In this document: positions 9,606 through 19,880 of the stretch, piece after piece
Position numbering within the stretch: position 1 is the stretch's first letter
Layout: every line of letters begins with the position of its first letter
Position numbers and translations under genes: made by a program
The notes under the pieces: model-generated
Database searches by the model: none
What the model was told of the DNA's origin: nothing
What the model saw: only the letters and a program-made list of their open reading frames with translations
Assembly: GCF_029168945.1 (NCBI RefSeq)
Contig: NC_083604.1
Location: forward strand, 31,429,686 to 31,493,685
Reading direction: 5' to 3'
Length of the DNA stretch: 64,000 nt
From: Cannabis sativa
Lineage: Eukaryota > Streptophyta > Magnoliopsida > Rosales > Cannabaceae

Positions 9606-11506
9606 TGTTGGGTTTTATGCCCTAAATAAAACTCTTTACAATCTGATTAGTTATCAATATAAGAAATTTAAAGTGATTGATGTTTGCATGAATTCTACAT
9701 GCTAATGGTTTAAATATGTTTATTACTATTACACATAGAATCAGTTAAATCCAGATCATATGTTTATTCACAATTACAGTATCGTCAACACAGTGGAATG
9801 TGATTGTGTTCATATGAATCAAAAGACTTGGTCCTTGTTTCATCAGTGTTATTGGCTTTACACTAATGTGATAATCAGCGATGATGTATACTTACACTTG
9901 AAGTAAGTGTTATGTTCTTTCTAGGACATTAGTAAAGTATACTAGTTTCGAATGTATGGAGTATGCATTGGACTAGACCGATATTGCAACTAAGTTAAGA
10001 CATTACAAACTTACCGTTATACATATCTTTCCAAGTCAATATCAGTAGTTGATCTTAAGATTAAAAGAATCTAAATCCTGATATGCTTGGGCTCAACTCA
10101 GGAGTGCTATTCATGTTCTTTGATTTATTAGTTAAGCCTACTTTTGGGTCAGGGTGATACGTATATTTTGGGAACATGATAGTATGATTGAGTGGGAGTG
10201 CTGAACATAAATATGGAATCTATAGCTTCTACTGGTGTATAAAAGTCAAGTGATGAATCCCTTCGAGCTTAGCAAATAGAAGTAAATGGATGAGCTCTTG
10301 TTTAACTGACTAATTATTAGATCATTAAACACCATTTACAGGTAGCTAAGTGTTTTAAGGGGAAAAGTACATTGAGGGGTGAGAACGGTAAAGAAATCCC
10401 ATCTCGATGTAGATCATCTATATAGAGGATCTTTAAATCACAATAAGATTATAACAATGGTTAAATGAGATAGCATATTGATATCGTGGAACATACAATA
10501 TGCTCTATATAAGTTTGAGAGTGCAATTCAAAGTTCTAAGAGTGGATTCAACGAAGAATTAATAAGTAGGAATTTACTTGGTAAATTTGGTTCACTTATT
10601 GGAAGCTCAACATATAGATCCATGGTCCCCATTCTAGTTGAGAACATTCTGCTTGTAAGACTCATTAATTGATTCGTGATTGATCAATTATAATTCTAAA
10701 GTTAGACTATGTCTAATTTTATGAATTTTCACTAAGTAGGGGTGAAATTGTAAAGAAAAGAGTTTCTAGGTTTATTTATTTATTAATGGACTTTATATGT
10801 CTAATTAATAATTAAATTAAATGACAATATTATTTAATAATCTATTTTAGTTATTAAATAATTAGTTTTGGCATTTAAAAGGTTAGAATTGGAAAATTGG
10901 CGTTTTTGAGAAAATAGAGATAAAATTTGATAAAACTGCAAAATCAAGTGGGGCCCAATATAACACCATGGCCGGCCACTTATTAAGGGTTTTTCAAATT
11001 AATATTTTCATTATTTTAATGCCAAATAATTCTTAACATAAACCTAGTAGTTGCCTATAAATAGAAAGTGATGGCTCAGTCAAATACACATCTTTGAATA
11101 TTAGCCTTTCTGACAGAAATTTTTCTCTTCAGAAAAACTGAGCCTTCCCCACTTTCTATACCTGGCCAAAATCCTTATTCTCTTTTCCCTTCATCAATTT
11201 CGAACCCTAGTGAGAGAGTAAGTGCCCACACACAGCAAGCAGTAACTCAATCATAGATTGGAAGACTGTGAAGGATCAAACGTGAAGAAGAAGGACATTC
11301 GGGCTCAGATCTTGATTATACTCTGCTACAAAAAGGATACAAGAGTTAGAGATCTGAGTGGAAGGAGACATTAATTCCGCTGCATCAATGTAAGGTTTTC
11401 TTAACTTTATATGTGTTTAATTTATCGTTTTAGAAAGTTCATATTTAGGGTGCTTAAACAACATACTTGTGAGTAGATCTAAGATCTTGGTAAATAAATT
11501 CCAACA
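9606..11506 (+). repeat. 3' LTR of element A
   Basis: 1901 bp, TGTTGGG...CCAACA, followed by TSD ATTAT. TATA box at 11056-11063. Confidence 0.9.
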
Positions 11507-11766
11507 ATTATATGTTCCACGATATAGATATGCTATCTCATTTAACCATTGTTATAATCTCATTGTGATCAAAGATCCTTTATATAGATGATTTACATCG
11601 AGATGGGATAATTTTACCGTTCTCACCCCTCAATGTATTTTGCCCCTTAAAACACTTAGCTACCTGTAAATGGTGTTTAATGATCTAAGAATTAGTCAGT
11701 TCAACAAGAGCTCATCCATTTACTTCTATTTGCTAAGCTCGAAGGGAATCATCACTTGACTTCTAT
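11507..11766 (-). repeat. LTR of element B, part 2
   Basis: Continuation of LTR B after element A. It stops abruptly at CACTTGACTTCTAT and does not reach the LTR start, giving way to a plus-strand LTR fragment. Matches 46826-47088. Confidence 0.8.
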
Positions 11767-11774
11767 TCAGTTAA
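11767..11774. other. Head-to-head LTR junction with filler
   Basis: TCAGTTAA lies between a minus-strand LTR (left) and a plus-strand LTR truncated at its 5' side (right) and matches neither LTR at this point. The identical junction is at 47089-47096, so it formed before the block was duplicated. Likely a repair junction. Confidence 0.6.
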
Positions 11775-13096
11775 GAACATGGTAGTTTAATTGAGTGGGA
11801 GCGCTAATCATAGATACCGAATCTATAGCTTCTATTCAGACATAGAAGTGAAACGATGATTTCCTTCGAGCTTGGCTAAATAGAGATAAATGGTTGAGTA
11901 CTCATTTCAGTGATTATATTAGTTTACTGAAATATCATTTATAGGTAGCTAAGTATTTTAAGGATAAAATACATTAAATGGTGTAACGGTAAATTAATCC
12001 CTGTACAATGTAAATCATTTATAGAGGATCATTGATTATTGGGATTATAACAATGGATAACTAATAGTGTATCTATATCGTTGAACATATAGAGCGTTCA
12101 ATATAGCTGAGAGTGCAATTCCAAGTTCTATAGTGAATCAATGAGGAATTAATGTGAGTTAGAGAATTTATTTGGTAAATTCTAGTACTGCTTATTGGGA
12201 GCTTGGTTATATAGGCCCATGGTCCCCATACTAGTTAAGACAAACTGCTTGTAAGACTGAGTTAATTGATTTTAGTTAATCAATTATAATTCTAAAATTA
12301 GACTATGTCTAGTTTATGAACTTTTCACTAAGATATGTTTTGATTGTGAAGAAATAGGATTTTAGGGTTTATTTATTAATTAAGAGACTTTATGGAGTCT
12401 AATTAATAAATATTATAAATGACAATTTTATTTGATAATTATTTTAATTATTAAATAAATAGTTTTGGCATTTATAGGGTTGAAAGTGTAAAATGTAGTA
12501 TTTGTGAAAAATAGATAAAATAGTTGAGAAACATGACAAAATTCAAACTAGTGTAAGGCCCACTAAGTGGCCGGCCACTAGGTGCTTATTTTACTCTATT
12601 TTTATCAATTTTTTTATTCCAAATAAATCAACTCTAACCCTAGTGGAAATTTAAAAAGAAAGCTATGGTCTCATTATCCAACTAATGCTTTAAAAGCTAA
12701 AAACCTAGTTTTTCTCTCTAGTTTTGTGAGACTTCATCTTCTTCCTCCTTCTTCTAATTTAAAAATACTATAGCCATCTTCACAAACCAATTCACGCCTT
12801 AGTAATTGAGTGCATGGCCACACATAAGAAGTGAGTCCTCGATCATAGTGCGTAAGACTGTGAAGAATCCAAGTAACAAGAAGGAGTTTCGAGCTCAGAT
12901 CTTGGTGATACTCTGCTACAGAAAGGATACAAGGGTTAGAGATCAGAGCGGAATGAGTCATTTAATTCTACTGCAACCAATGTAAGGTTTCTTATACCTT
13001 TATGTGTTTATTTTATATCATTTTAAAAGTTCATGTTTAGGATGTTAAAAATATACTTGTTAGTAAATCTAGATCTTGGTAAAATATATTCCAACA
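11775..13096 (+). repeat. 5'-truncated LTR of element C
   Basis: Plus-strand LTR of a third subfamily, starting inside the LTR (GAACATGGTAG...) and ending CCAACA at 13096, followed by a PBS. Nearly the same as 47097-48416. Confidence 0.8.
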
Positions 13097-13115
13097 ACTG
13101 GCCTCAGAGCCATGG
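13097..13115 (+). promoter_or_regulatory. Primer-binding site of element C
   Basis: ACTGGCCTCAGAGCCATGG directly after the LTR end; same variant initiator-Met-like site as in B and G. Confidence 0.7.
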
Positions 13116-14047
13116 TAATTGATTTACTTTCAAGAAATTTGGACTTAAAACGATGTATGTATTATTTGGATGTGATTCATGTTGATCTATGTGTTTATTG
13201 ATGATTGCTTGATGTTTTCAAATTTTTTATGTAAAATAATTAGAATTTTATTCTTGAATTATTTTTGTTGGATAGTTTGGGAAAAATTAAGCAATTCACT
13301 TTTTTACAGAAGTCAATCTCAATTTTATTTGAATTAGTTATGAGTTTTTGAAATTTGGAAAAATCATAGGGGTGGTGACACCCATGCGCGCGCGAACACC
13401 ACGTGACACACGTGTTCGGACAACCCCCTGCCCGAAGAAACACGCACACGGTGTATGAACACGGGCAATTCCGCACGTGGAAATGCTGCTGGCAGCCCCC
13501 AGCACCGAGGTTTCTCGGCTGTGCACCCTCTGGGACGCCCATCCGCACCAAATGCAATTTTTTTTTTTTTCATTTTTTACATTTTTTTCATGGAATCAAC
13601 TTCGAATTTTTGGTGTAATTTGTATTTAGATTTTTGTTTTTCATATTTCAAATCTAATTATCAGAATTAAATAAATTATTTTTTTAATTAATATAAGATA
13701 TTAGTGGTTTTTTAACCTTGAAAATAGGTAAAAATCTATCTTTTTGCTTAGTTGGTTATCTTAATTTTAAATTTAGATTATCTTATCTTATTTTTAGATT
13801 TAAGGTCAGATATTTTATATTTTTAAATTATTTAATTAATTTTAATAAAATTACCTTATTTGAAATTTAAAATAAGATTATTTTAATCTAGAAATTTAAA
13901 TTGTAACCAGATATTTTTGCTAACTTTAAAATTTTGTTATTTTATTTAAATTGAATTACAAAATTAGATAAATGATATTTATTTATCATTTTATTTTATT
14001 GAATATTTAATTTTATTTGAATAACATGAAATTTGAAAAGTTGTCAG
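13116..14047 (+). other. Element C leader fragment
   Basis: Non-coding leader with a GC-rich cassette (see next entry) then an AT-rich stretch, cut at GTCAG (14043-14047) by the insertion of element D. The homologous leader continues past the solo LTR at 51250. No gene seen. Confidence 0.7.
13369..13555. other. GC-rich cassette in leader (C type)
   Basis: CpG-rich block with CACGTG-type palindromes. Overlapping open frames of 62-105 codons occur on both strands; none has family features. Nearly the same block is at 48672-48858. It differs from the B and G cassettes although it lies at the same leader position. Confidence 0.55.
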
Positions 14048-15940
14048 TGTTGGAAATTATTTTACCAGGATCTTAGATCTAGTCACAAGTATGTTGTTTA
14101 ACACCCTAAATATGAACTTTCTAAAACGATAAAATAAACACATATAAAGTTAAGAAAACCATACATTGATGCAGCGGAATTAATGTCTCCTTCCACCCAG
14201 ATCTCTAACCCTTGTATCCTTTCTGTCGCAGAGTATAATTAATATCTGAGCCCGAATGTCCTTCTCTTTGAGTTTGATCATTCACAGTCTTCCAATCCAT
14301 GATTGAGTTACTACTTGCTGTGTGTGGTAACTTACTCTATCACTAGGGTCCAAATTTAGAAGAGGAAAAGAGAAGAGAGAGGTTCGGCCAAGGTATAGAA
14401 AAAGGGAAAGGCTCATTTTTTCTGAAGAGAGAATTTTCTGACAGAAAAGGTTATTGAAATTTTATGTTTGACTGAGCAATCATTTTCTATTTATAGGCTA
14501 CTACTAGGTTTAGGTTAAGAATTATTTGGCATTAAAATAATGAAAATATCAATTTGAAAAACCACATAAAGTGTCTGGCCATGGTGTAGATAATGGGCCC
14601 CACTTGATTTTGTAGTTTTAACAAATTTTATTTCTATTTTCTCAAAAACGCCAATTTTCCAATTCTAACCTTTTAAATGCCAAAACTAATTATTTAATAA
14701 CTAAAATAGATTATTAAATAATATTGTCATTTAATTTAATTATTAACTAGACATATAAAGTCCATTAATAAATAAATAAACCTAGAATCTCTTTTCTTTA
14801 CAATTTCGCCCATGCTTAGTGAAAATTCATAAATTAGACATAGTCTAACTTTAGAATTATAATTGATCAATCACGAATCAATTAATGAGTCTTACAAGCA
14901 GTATGTTCTCAACTAGAATGGGGACCATGGATCTATATGCTGAGCTTCCAATAAGTGAACCGAATTTACCAAGTAAATTACTACTTATTAATTCTTCGTT
15001 GAATCCACTCTTAGAACTTAGATTTGCACTCTCAGACTTATATAGAGCATATTATATGTTCCACGATATAGATATGCTATCTCATTTAACCATTGTTATA
15101 ATCTCATTATGATCAAAGATCCTCTATATAGATGATTTAGATCGAGATGGGATAATTTTACTGTTCTCACTCCTCAATGTATTTTGCCCCTTAAAACAAT
15201 TAGCTACCTGTAAATGGTGTTTAATGATCTAAGAATTAGTCAGTTAAACAAGAGCTCATCCATTTACTTCTATTTGCTAAGCTCGAAGGGAATCATCACT
15301 TGACTTCTATACATCTGTAGAAGCTATAGATTCCATATTTATGTTCAGCACTCCCACCCAATCATACTATCATGTTCCCAAAATATACGTATCACCCTGA
15401 CCCAAAAGTAGGCTTAACTAATAAATCAAAGAACATGAATAGTACTCCTGAGTTGAGCCTAAGCATATCAGGATTTAGATTCTTTTAATCTTAAGATCAA
15501 CTACTGATATTGACTTGGAAAGATATATAACGGTAAGTTTGTAATATCTTAACTTAGTTGCAATATCGGTCCAGTCCAATGTATACTCCATACATTCGAA
15601 ACTAGTATACTTTACTAATCTCCTGGAAAGAACATAACACTTACTCCAAGTGTAAGTACACATCATCGCTAATTATCACATTAGTGTAAATCCAAAACAC
15701 TGATGAAACATGGACTTAGTCTTTTGATTCATACGATCACAATCACATTCCACTATGTTGACGATATTGTAATTGTAAATAAACATATGATCTTGATTTA
15801 ACTGATTTTGTGTGTAAATGTAATTAAACATATCAAACCATTAGCATGTAAAATTCATGCAAACATAAATCACTTCAAATTTCTTCTATTGATAACTAAT
15901 CCGATTGTAAAGACTTTTATTTAGGGCATAAAACCCAACA
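14048..15940 (-). repeat. 3' LTR of element D
   Basis: 1893 bp on the minus strand, bounded by TGTTGG (14048) and CCCAACA (15940) and followed by the reverse-complemented polypurine tract AACTCCCACTT. Minus-strand TATA box at 14488-14495. Nearly the same as the solo LTR at 49356-51249. Confidence 0.88.
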
Positions 15941-16786
15941 AACTCCCACTTGCAGTAACATAAAACAAAGTATGCAAATAGGTCAATCTACTGTCTTGAT
16001 CTTCAGATCAAGTGTAGTATATTTGAATCCACCCAAACTTCTGGAAACTAGTTCATAAATACACTTATGAAACGTCCTTTACTATATGCTTTACTCATCA
16101 AGGGATACTGAAATCTTTACTGTTTAAAAGTACATCTGAATAAACAGAAGACATATCTCTCATATTTTAAAATATGTAATTGAGATAATACATTGTAGAC
16201 TTTTCTTCAGTAATATAACTTTCTGGTATTCTTGAACTTACAAAGTTATAAATCTTCTCTGGTAGAGCTTGAATTATTATAGAATAACTCCTCCACCCCC
16301 AAAGTTACCACCATCTCAAGAATTTCGAAATGAGTTGGTGAGATACAAGGACAACTAATACACAGTTCCTTAATATCTAACATATATATCACTTTCATAA
16401 ATCTTTCTTGAATATCTTCTAATGTTCCTTATTTGATTACATCTCAGATAGCTCCCACTCAATAGCAGATGTCTGGTAAATAATACTTTTAACCTCTTTA
16501 TTGTTTGGAGAGTTATCTAGTTGTGACTTTTGTATTAGTCTGAAACTTTAAGTTAAGACTAAGTCATCAACATAGCAGACTAGTATTTGAAGTGAGAAAT
16601 ACATGCCAGAGATTAAGTAATCAAAATTAAGATACCATAAAATTTTTGAGGATTAAGAATTCTTGGTTCAAGCAATTCGAATAGACTGAACTAGAGTTCT
16701 TTATCTTATTCTCATAATTCTGACAAGTTATACCTATCCATGTGAATGGTTAGATTTGCTTTTCAGTAGTGTTCTTAAGTACCTAT
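15941..16786 (-). other. Element D 3' non-coding region, distal part
   Basis: Non-coding, homologous to the end of element A. An RT-like YVDDLVLT vestige is readable on the minus strand at about 16551-16574. The Tat element interrupts it after CCTAT (16782-16786). Confidence 0.65.
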
Positions 16787-17501
16787 TGTTTGGGGGGGAA
16801 AAACTGGACTTGGAAATAAAATGGCCCAACAAAATAAAGGACTGCTAAAAGGCTCACATTAAAAGGGCCCATTAAAATAAATATACCAAAGCCCAAGAAT
16901 ATAAAAATATAAGCCCGACCCAATATAACCAAACCACCAATTGTCAATCCATAAGGGGACACTACGGACAAAAAGGAGAAAAACGCCAAAAACCAGGGAA
17001 CAAGTAAAGGGAATGCCGACGGAAGCAGAAGAAGGAACAGGAAGGAAAGAGACGCCGACGGACCAAGGATTGACTAAGGAAAAATAGTATAGCAGGACCA
17101 GAAGAGGCACCTGGATACCCTTCCGACGGAAGAAATACCTGAGAGCGCCGACGGAGAAAAACTAAAGCGCAAAATATGAAATTAATAAATTCATGGCTGT
17201 AATGCCGACGGACAGAACACCTAAGATGGAAAGAATAATAACTCTAACAAATCCACTAAAGGTGCTAACACGTGTTGCACGAAAGGTAATCTATTAAAAC
17301 ATAAATACGTGGCAGAGGGCAAAAAGAATAAAAGAAAAAGAACACGCGTCAGCAAAATAATGGCAAAATAAGAATAACCCATGCAAGCAAAAAAGACGTA
17401 GAGGATATATAAAGAAGGATCACGTAAAAGAAAAGGGGATTAGGAACTGAAAAAAAGAAGAACCCTTGAAAAGAAATCTTGACTGTTTTCTATCGAAAAC
17501 A
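16787..17501 (+). repeat. 5' LTR of Tat element
   Basis: Starts TGTTTGGGGGGG and ends ATCGAAAACA. Contains five copies of a CCGACGGA motif (about 17015-17215) and a TATA box TATATAAAG at 17406-17414. Confidence 0.92.
17406..17414 (+). promoter_or_regulatory. TATA box in Tat LTR
   Basis: TATATAAAG, about 90 bp before the LTR end; conserved in the 3' LTR at 30206-30214. Core promoter by inference. Confidence 0.6.
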
Positions 17502-17504
17502 ATT

Positions 17505-17522
17505 TGGTGTCGTCTGTGGGAA
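17505..17522 (+). promoter_or_regulatory. Probable primer-binding site of Tat element
   Basis: TGGTGTCGTCTGTGGGAA, three bases after the 5' LTR. TGG start and position fit a PBS. I do not assign the tRNA: it only partly resembles the Asp-tRNA site used by other Gypsy elements. Confidence 0.55.
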
Positions 17523-17573
17523 ACTTCTTTTTTATAGAAAAAGAACATTTTCGTAAGATAATCAATAAAAGAT

Positions 17574-18911
17574 ATGGCAAATGAACAGGAAGATCTCGTT
17601 CTCCAAAATAACCCAGACAACCACCCTGGAGCACCGCAGAACACTGTCGACACAGGCGAAGACGCCACGGACCCAACCCCGCCATGGCGAGAGATCCTGG
17701 AGAGGCTGAAACAACAAGAAGGGAAAATGGCAACCCAGGGAATGGAAATTGCCCTTCAAAAGGAGCATATACAAAGGCTTGAGAGCGAAAATGGACAGAT
17801 GAAAGTTGTCCTCGAAGGATACCAACGACCACCGCAAGCGGAAGAAACTGGTAATTGCCAGATGGGAGGAGGGATTGAGAAGGAAAATCACACTGATAAT
17901 AACGATCTCTCAGGCAACCATAATATCCGATGCATGCATGAAGAAATGGGGGAAAAAGGAAACCTAGCGACTCAAGAAGCCCTAGTTCCCCACAGGGATC
18001 AGCCCAGAAGGACGAGGGACGAGGTGGAAGAGATAACCGAAGCGGAAGCGCTCCGAACAACACCCCAAAAGCGAATTATGGATCCAACGGTTGTTGGAAA
18101 GCTAACAGCGGCGAGTAAAGAGACGGAGAGACTACAAGAAATGATGTGGAACAAATTGATAGCATTGGAAGCAAAAGGCCAGATGGGAGTACACAGCGAA
18201 TGGGCTCGGATGGAGGGGTCAACCCTTTCACCCTTCGGAAACCACATCCTGCGCATAAAAGCCCCTCAGCGTTACGTGGCCCCTAACTTACCAGAGTATA
18301 ATGGGACAGGAGACCCCTCGGAATACGTATGTCAATTTGAGCAAAAAATGTTAACTGTCTCCGTCCCACTAGAGGACTTGGAAGCAATCAAGTGCAAGAC
18401 CTTCACGCAAGGATTGAGAGGGCCAGTTCTGCGTTGGTTCCACAACCTACCATCAGGCACAATAAATTCTTACCAGGATCTCATCCTAAGATTCCAGGCC
18501 AATTTCGCGATAAGTGTGCGAACCACCAAGGTGGATACGGACTTAATGTTAATACACCAGCGCCTCGACGAACCCCTAGCACATTTTATCAATAGGTTCA
18601 GCGAGGAATACGTCAGTATCCCGAAATGCACCGATTCAGTGGCGACAAAAGCATTAATGCAGGGATTGATACATGGTTCAGAATTAAAGAAGGCGATCAT
18701 AGTGGAGCCTGGCTTGTCCCTCACAAGGGCCTTGACTATGGCGAGAGGATACGTGGCCTTGGAAGTAGAAGAGAAGCGGCACAATGAGGAAGTGTCGCGT
18801 GAAACTTTGGCATCGGGAGATACTTTCCTTTTCAAATCTAAGAATCGGACACCAGCTGTACGGCCTCATAGTAGAACTGACAACCGCTCGGCCAACGAAA
18901 GGAACTCCTGA
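17574..18911 (+). CDS. gag: Tat gag polyprotein (matrix/capsid part)
   Basis: 445 codons to a TGA. Residues ~1-90 are acidic then coiled-coil-like (repeated E/K/Q around residues 40-85). Residues ~220-400 are a retrotransposon gag capsid domain: PEYNGTGDP, then LRWFHNLP, LILRFQANF and FINRFSEEY, which are typical of this family. The protein forms the particle that packages the element RNA. The ATG is the first in-frame start after the PBS. The TGA at 18909-18911 is followed in the same frame by the zinc-knuckle/protease region, so it either cuts a once continuous gag-protease frame or is a readthrough site; a mutated CGA is the simpler reading because other stops of this type occur in the element. 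Confidence 0.88.
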   Translation: MANEQEDLVLQNNPDNHPGAPQNTVDTGEDATDPTPPWREILERLKQQEGKMATQGMEIALQKEHIQRLESENGQMKVVLEGYQRPPQAEETGNCQMGGGIEKENHTDNNDLSGNHNIRCMHEEMGEKGNLATQEALVPHRDQPRRTRDEVEEITEAEALRTTPQKRIMDPTVVGKLTAASKETERLQEMMWNKLIALEAKGQMGVHSEWARMEGSTLSPFGNHILRIKAPQRYVAPNLPEYNGTGDPSEYVCQFEQKMLTVSVPLEDLEAIKCKTFTQGLRGPVLRWFHNLPSGTINSYQDLILRFQANFAISVRTTKVDTDLMLIHQRLDEPLAHFINRFSEEYVSIPKCTDSVATKALMQGLIHGSELKKAIIVEPGLSLTRALTMARGYVALEVEEKRHNEEVSRETLASGDTFLFKSKNRTPAVRPHSRTDNRSANERNS

Positions 18912-19880
18912 GGGACAGTAATGATGAGCATGGGCAAGGCGGTGCAGCCGCACGCCCCACGGGGAGAAGAGGAGCTACCACGGATGACCATTACCCTTAC
19001 TGAATTGATAAAACGACTGCAGGGATTGAAGGAAACCAAATGGCCCCCACGAATGACCACAGACCCCGTCAAGAGAGATAATGGGCGATATTGTGCTTTC
19101 CATGTGGAGCACGACCATGCAACCTACGAGTGCAGGCAGCTGAAGATAGAGGTCAACCGTCTGGTAAAAGAAGGATTCTTCCGGGACTGCCTGGTTTCGG
19201 ACATCGCACTCCACATCCAATGGGGGAGTACCAAGAGCCGGGATCAGTCCCCTCCGCCGTACATTAAGAAAACTGTAAACGTCATCTCGGGAGGGTCAGA
19301 CCTGTGTGGGAATTCAGTGCGGGCTTCGATGACCCATGCCCGACGGGTCCAATCAGTAAGGGCTATGACGTCAATTGACAGCCATGGCCCTAGCGTGCTC
19401 TTGTCATTCGACCGAGGGGAAGCCTCTGAATTAGAACACCCCCACGACGATGCTGTTGTCATCACCTTGGACGTTGCTCATGTTCGAATGAAACGCATGC
19501 TTGTCGACACTGGGAGCTCTGCCAACATTTTGTTCCCCGGGGTTTTGAAAGAAATGGAAATTGAAGACTTGAAAGCCCAAGACACCCAGGTTACACTAGT
19601 AGGATTCTCCGGTGAAAGCGCTGTTGCTCGAAGTTTCATCCAACTACCCGTCTACGCGAACGGAGTCAACAAATTAGTAAAATTTTTAATTGTGGATTGC
19701 CCGTCGGCCTACAACGCCATCCTCGGCAGGCCGTGGATTCATGCAATGAAGGCAGTCGCGTCGTCCTACCATCAAGTAATTAAGTTCCCCTGCAAGGGTG
19801 AGGTAAGGGAGATCCGAGGAGATCAGCTGGGGGCCCGCAAATGCTACTCCTCATCCTTGAGGAACAAAAACAAGTTATAG
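18912..19880 (+). CDS. Tat zinc knuckle and aspartic protease
   Basis: Continues in the gag frame after the TGA; the first ATG is at 18921. A Cys/His motif YCAFHVEHDHATYEC (about residues 53-67 from 18921) is the nucleic-acid-binding knuckle typical of Tat gags. The retropepsin active site MLVDTGSSANIL has its catalytic Asp at residue 196 (19506-19508), followed by the usual FLIVD and ILGRPWIH strands. The protease would cut the polyprotein during particle maturation. The frame ends at TAG 19878-19880, next to an indel where RT continues in another frame. Confidence 0.85.
   Translation, partial: GTVMMSMGKAVQPHAPRGEEELPRMTITLTELIKRLQGLKETKWPPRMTTDPVKRDNGRYCAFHVEHDHATYECRQLKIEVNRLVKEGFFRDCLVSDIALHIQWGSTKSRDQSPPPYIKKTVNVISGGSDLCGNSVRASMTHARRVQSVRAMTSIDSHGPSVLLSFDRGEASELEHPHDDAVVITLDVAHVRMKRMLVDTGSSANILFPGVLKEMEIEDLKAQDTQVTLVGFSGESAVARSFIQLPVYANGVNKLVKFLIVDCPSAYNAILGRPWIHAMKAVASSYHQVIKFPCKGEVREIRGDQLGARKCYSSSLRNKNKL

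Larger units (their letters stand above)
3824..11506 (+). mobile_element. Copia element A, gag-only non-autonomous retrotransposon
   Basis: Complete element with two ~1.9 kb LTRs (3824-5718, 9606-11506), a PBS, a leader, one broken gag and a long non-coding 3' part, bounded by the 5-bp TSD ATTAT (3819-3823 and 11507-11511). The first two bases of the 5' LTR are TT instead of TG. There is no intact protease, integrase or reverse transcriptase, only short vestiges. It is inserted in LTR B, and the uninterrupted site survives near 46830. The architecture matches element D, so this is a family and not one isolated deletion. It resembles the TR-GAG type of plant retrotransposon. Confidence 0.88.

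Noticed and set aside
12734..12961. Minus-strand 75-codon frame, repeated at 48054-48281
   Set aside because: Inside LTR C just before its 3' end; the strand opposite to transcription and no domain.
13240..13573. Overlapping minus- and plus-strand frames in the GC-rich cassette (also 2310-2580, 48499-48979, 61798-62164)
   Set aside because: GC-rich DNA has few stops in all frames; frames differ between copies and have no shared protein text.
16783..17110. Hydrophobic minus-strand frames in the Tat LTR (also 29659-29910)
   Set aside because: Phe/Leu-rich by-products of a purine-rich LTR; sit across the promoter region.
17420..18063. 207-codon minus-strand frame opposite Tat gag
   Set aside because: Shadow of gag on the other strand; no domain pattern, while the plus strand has a clear capsid domain.
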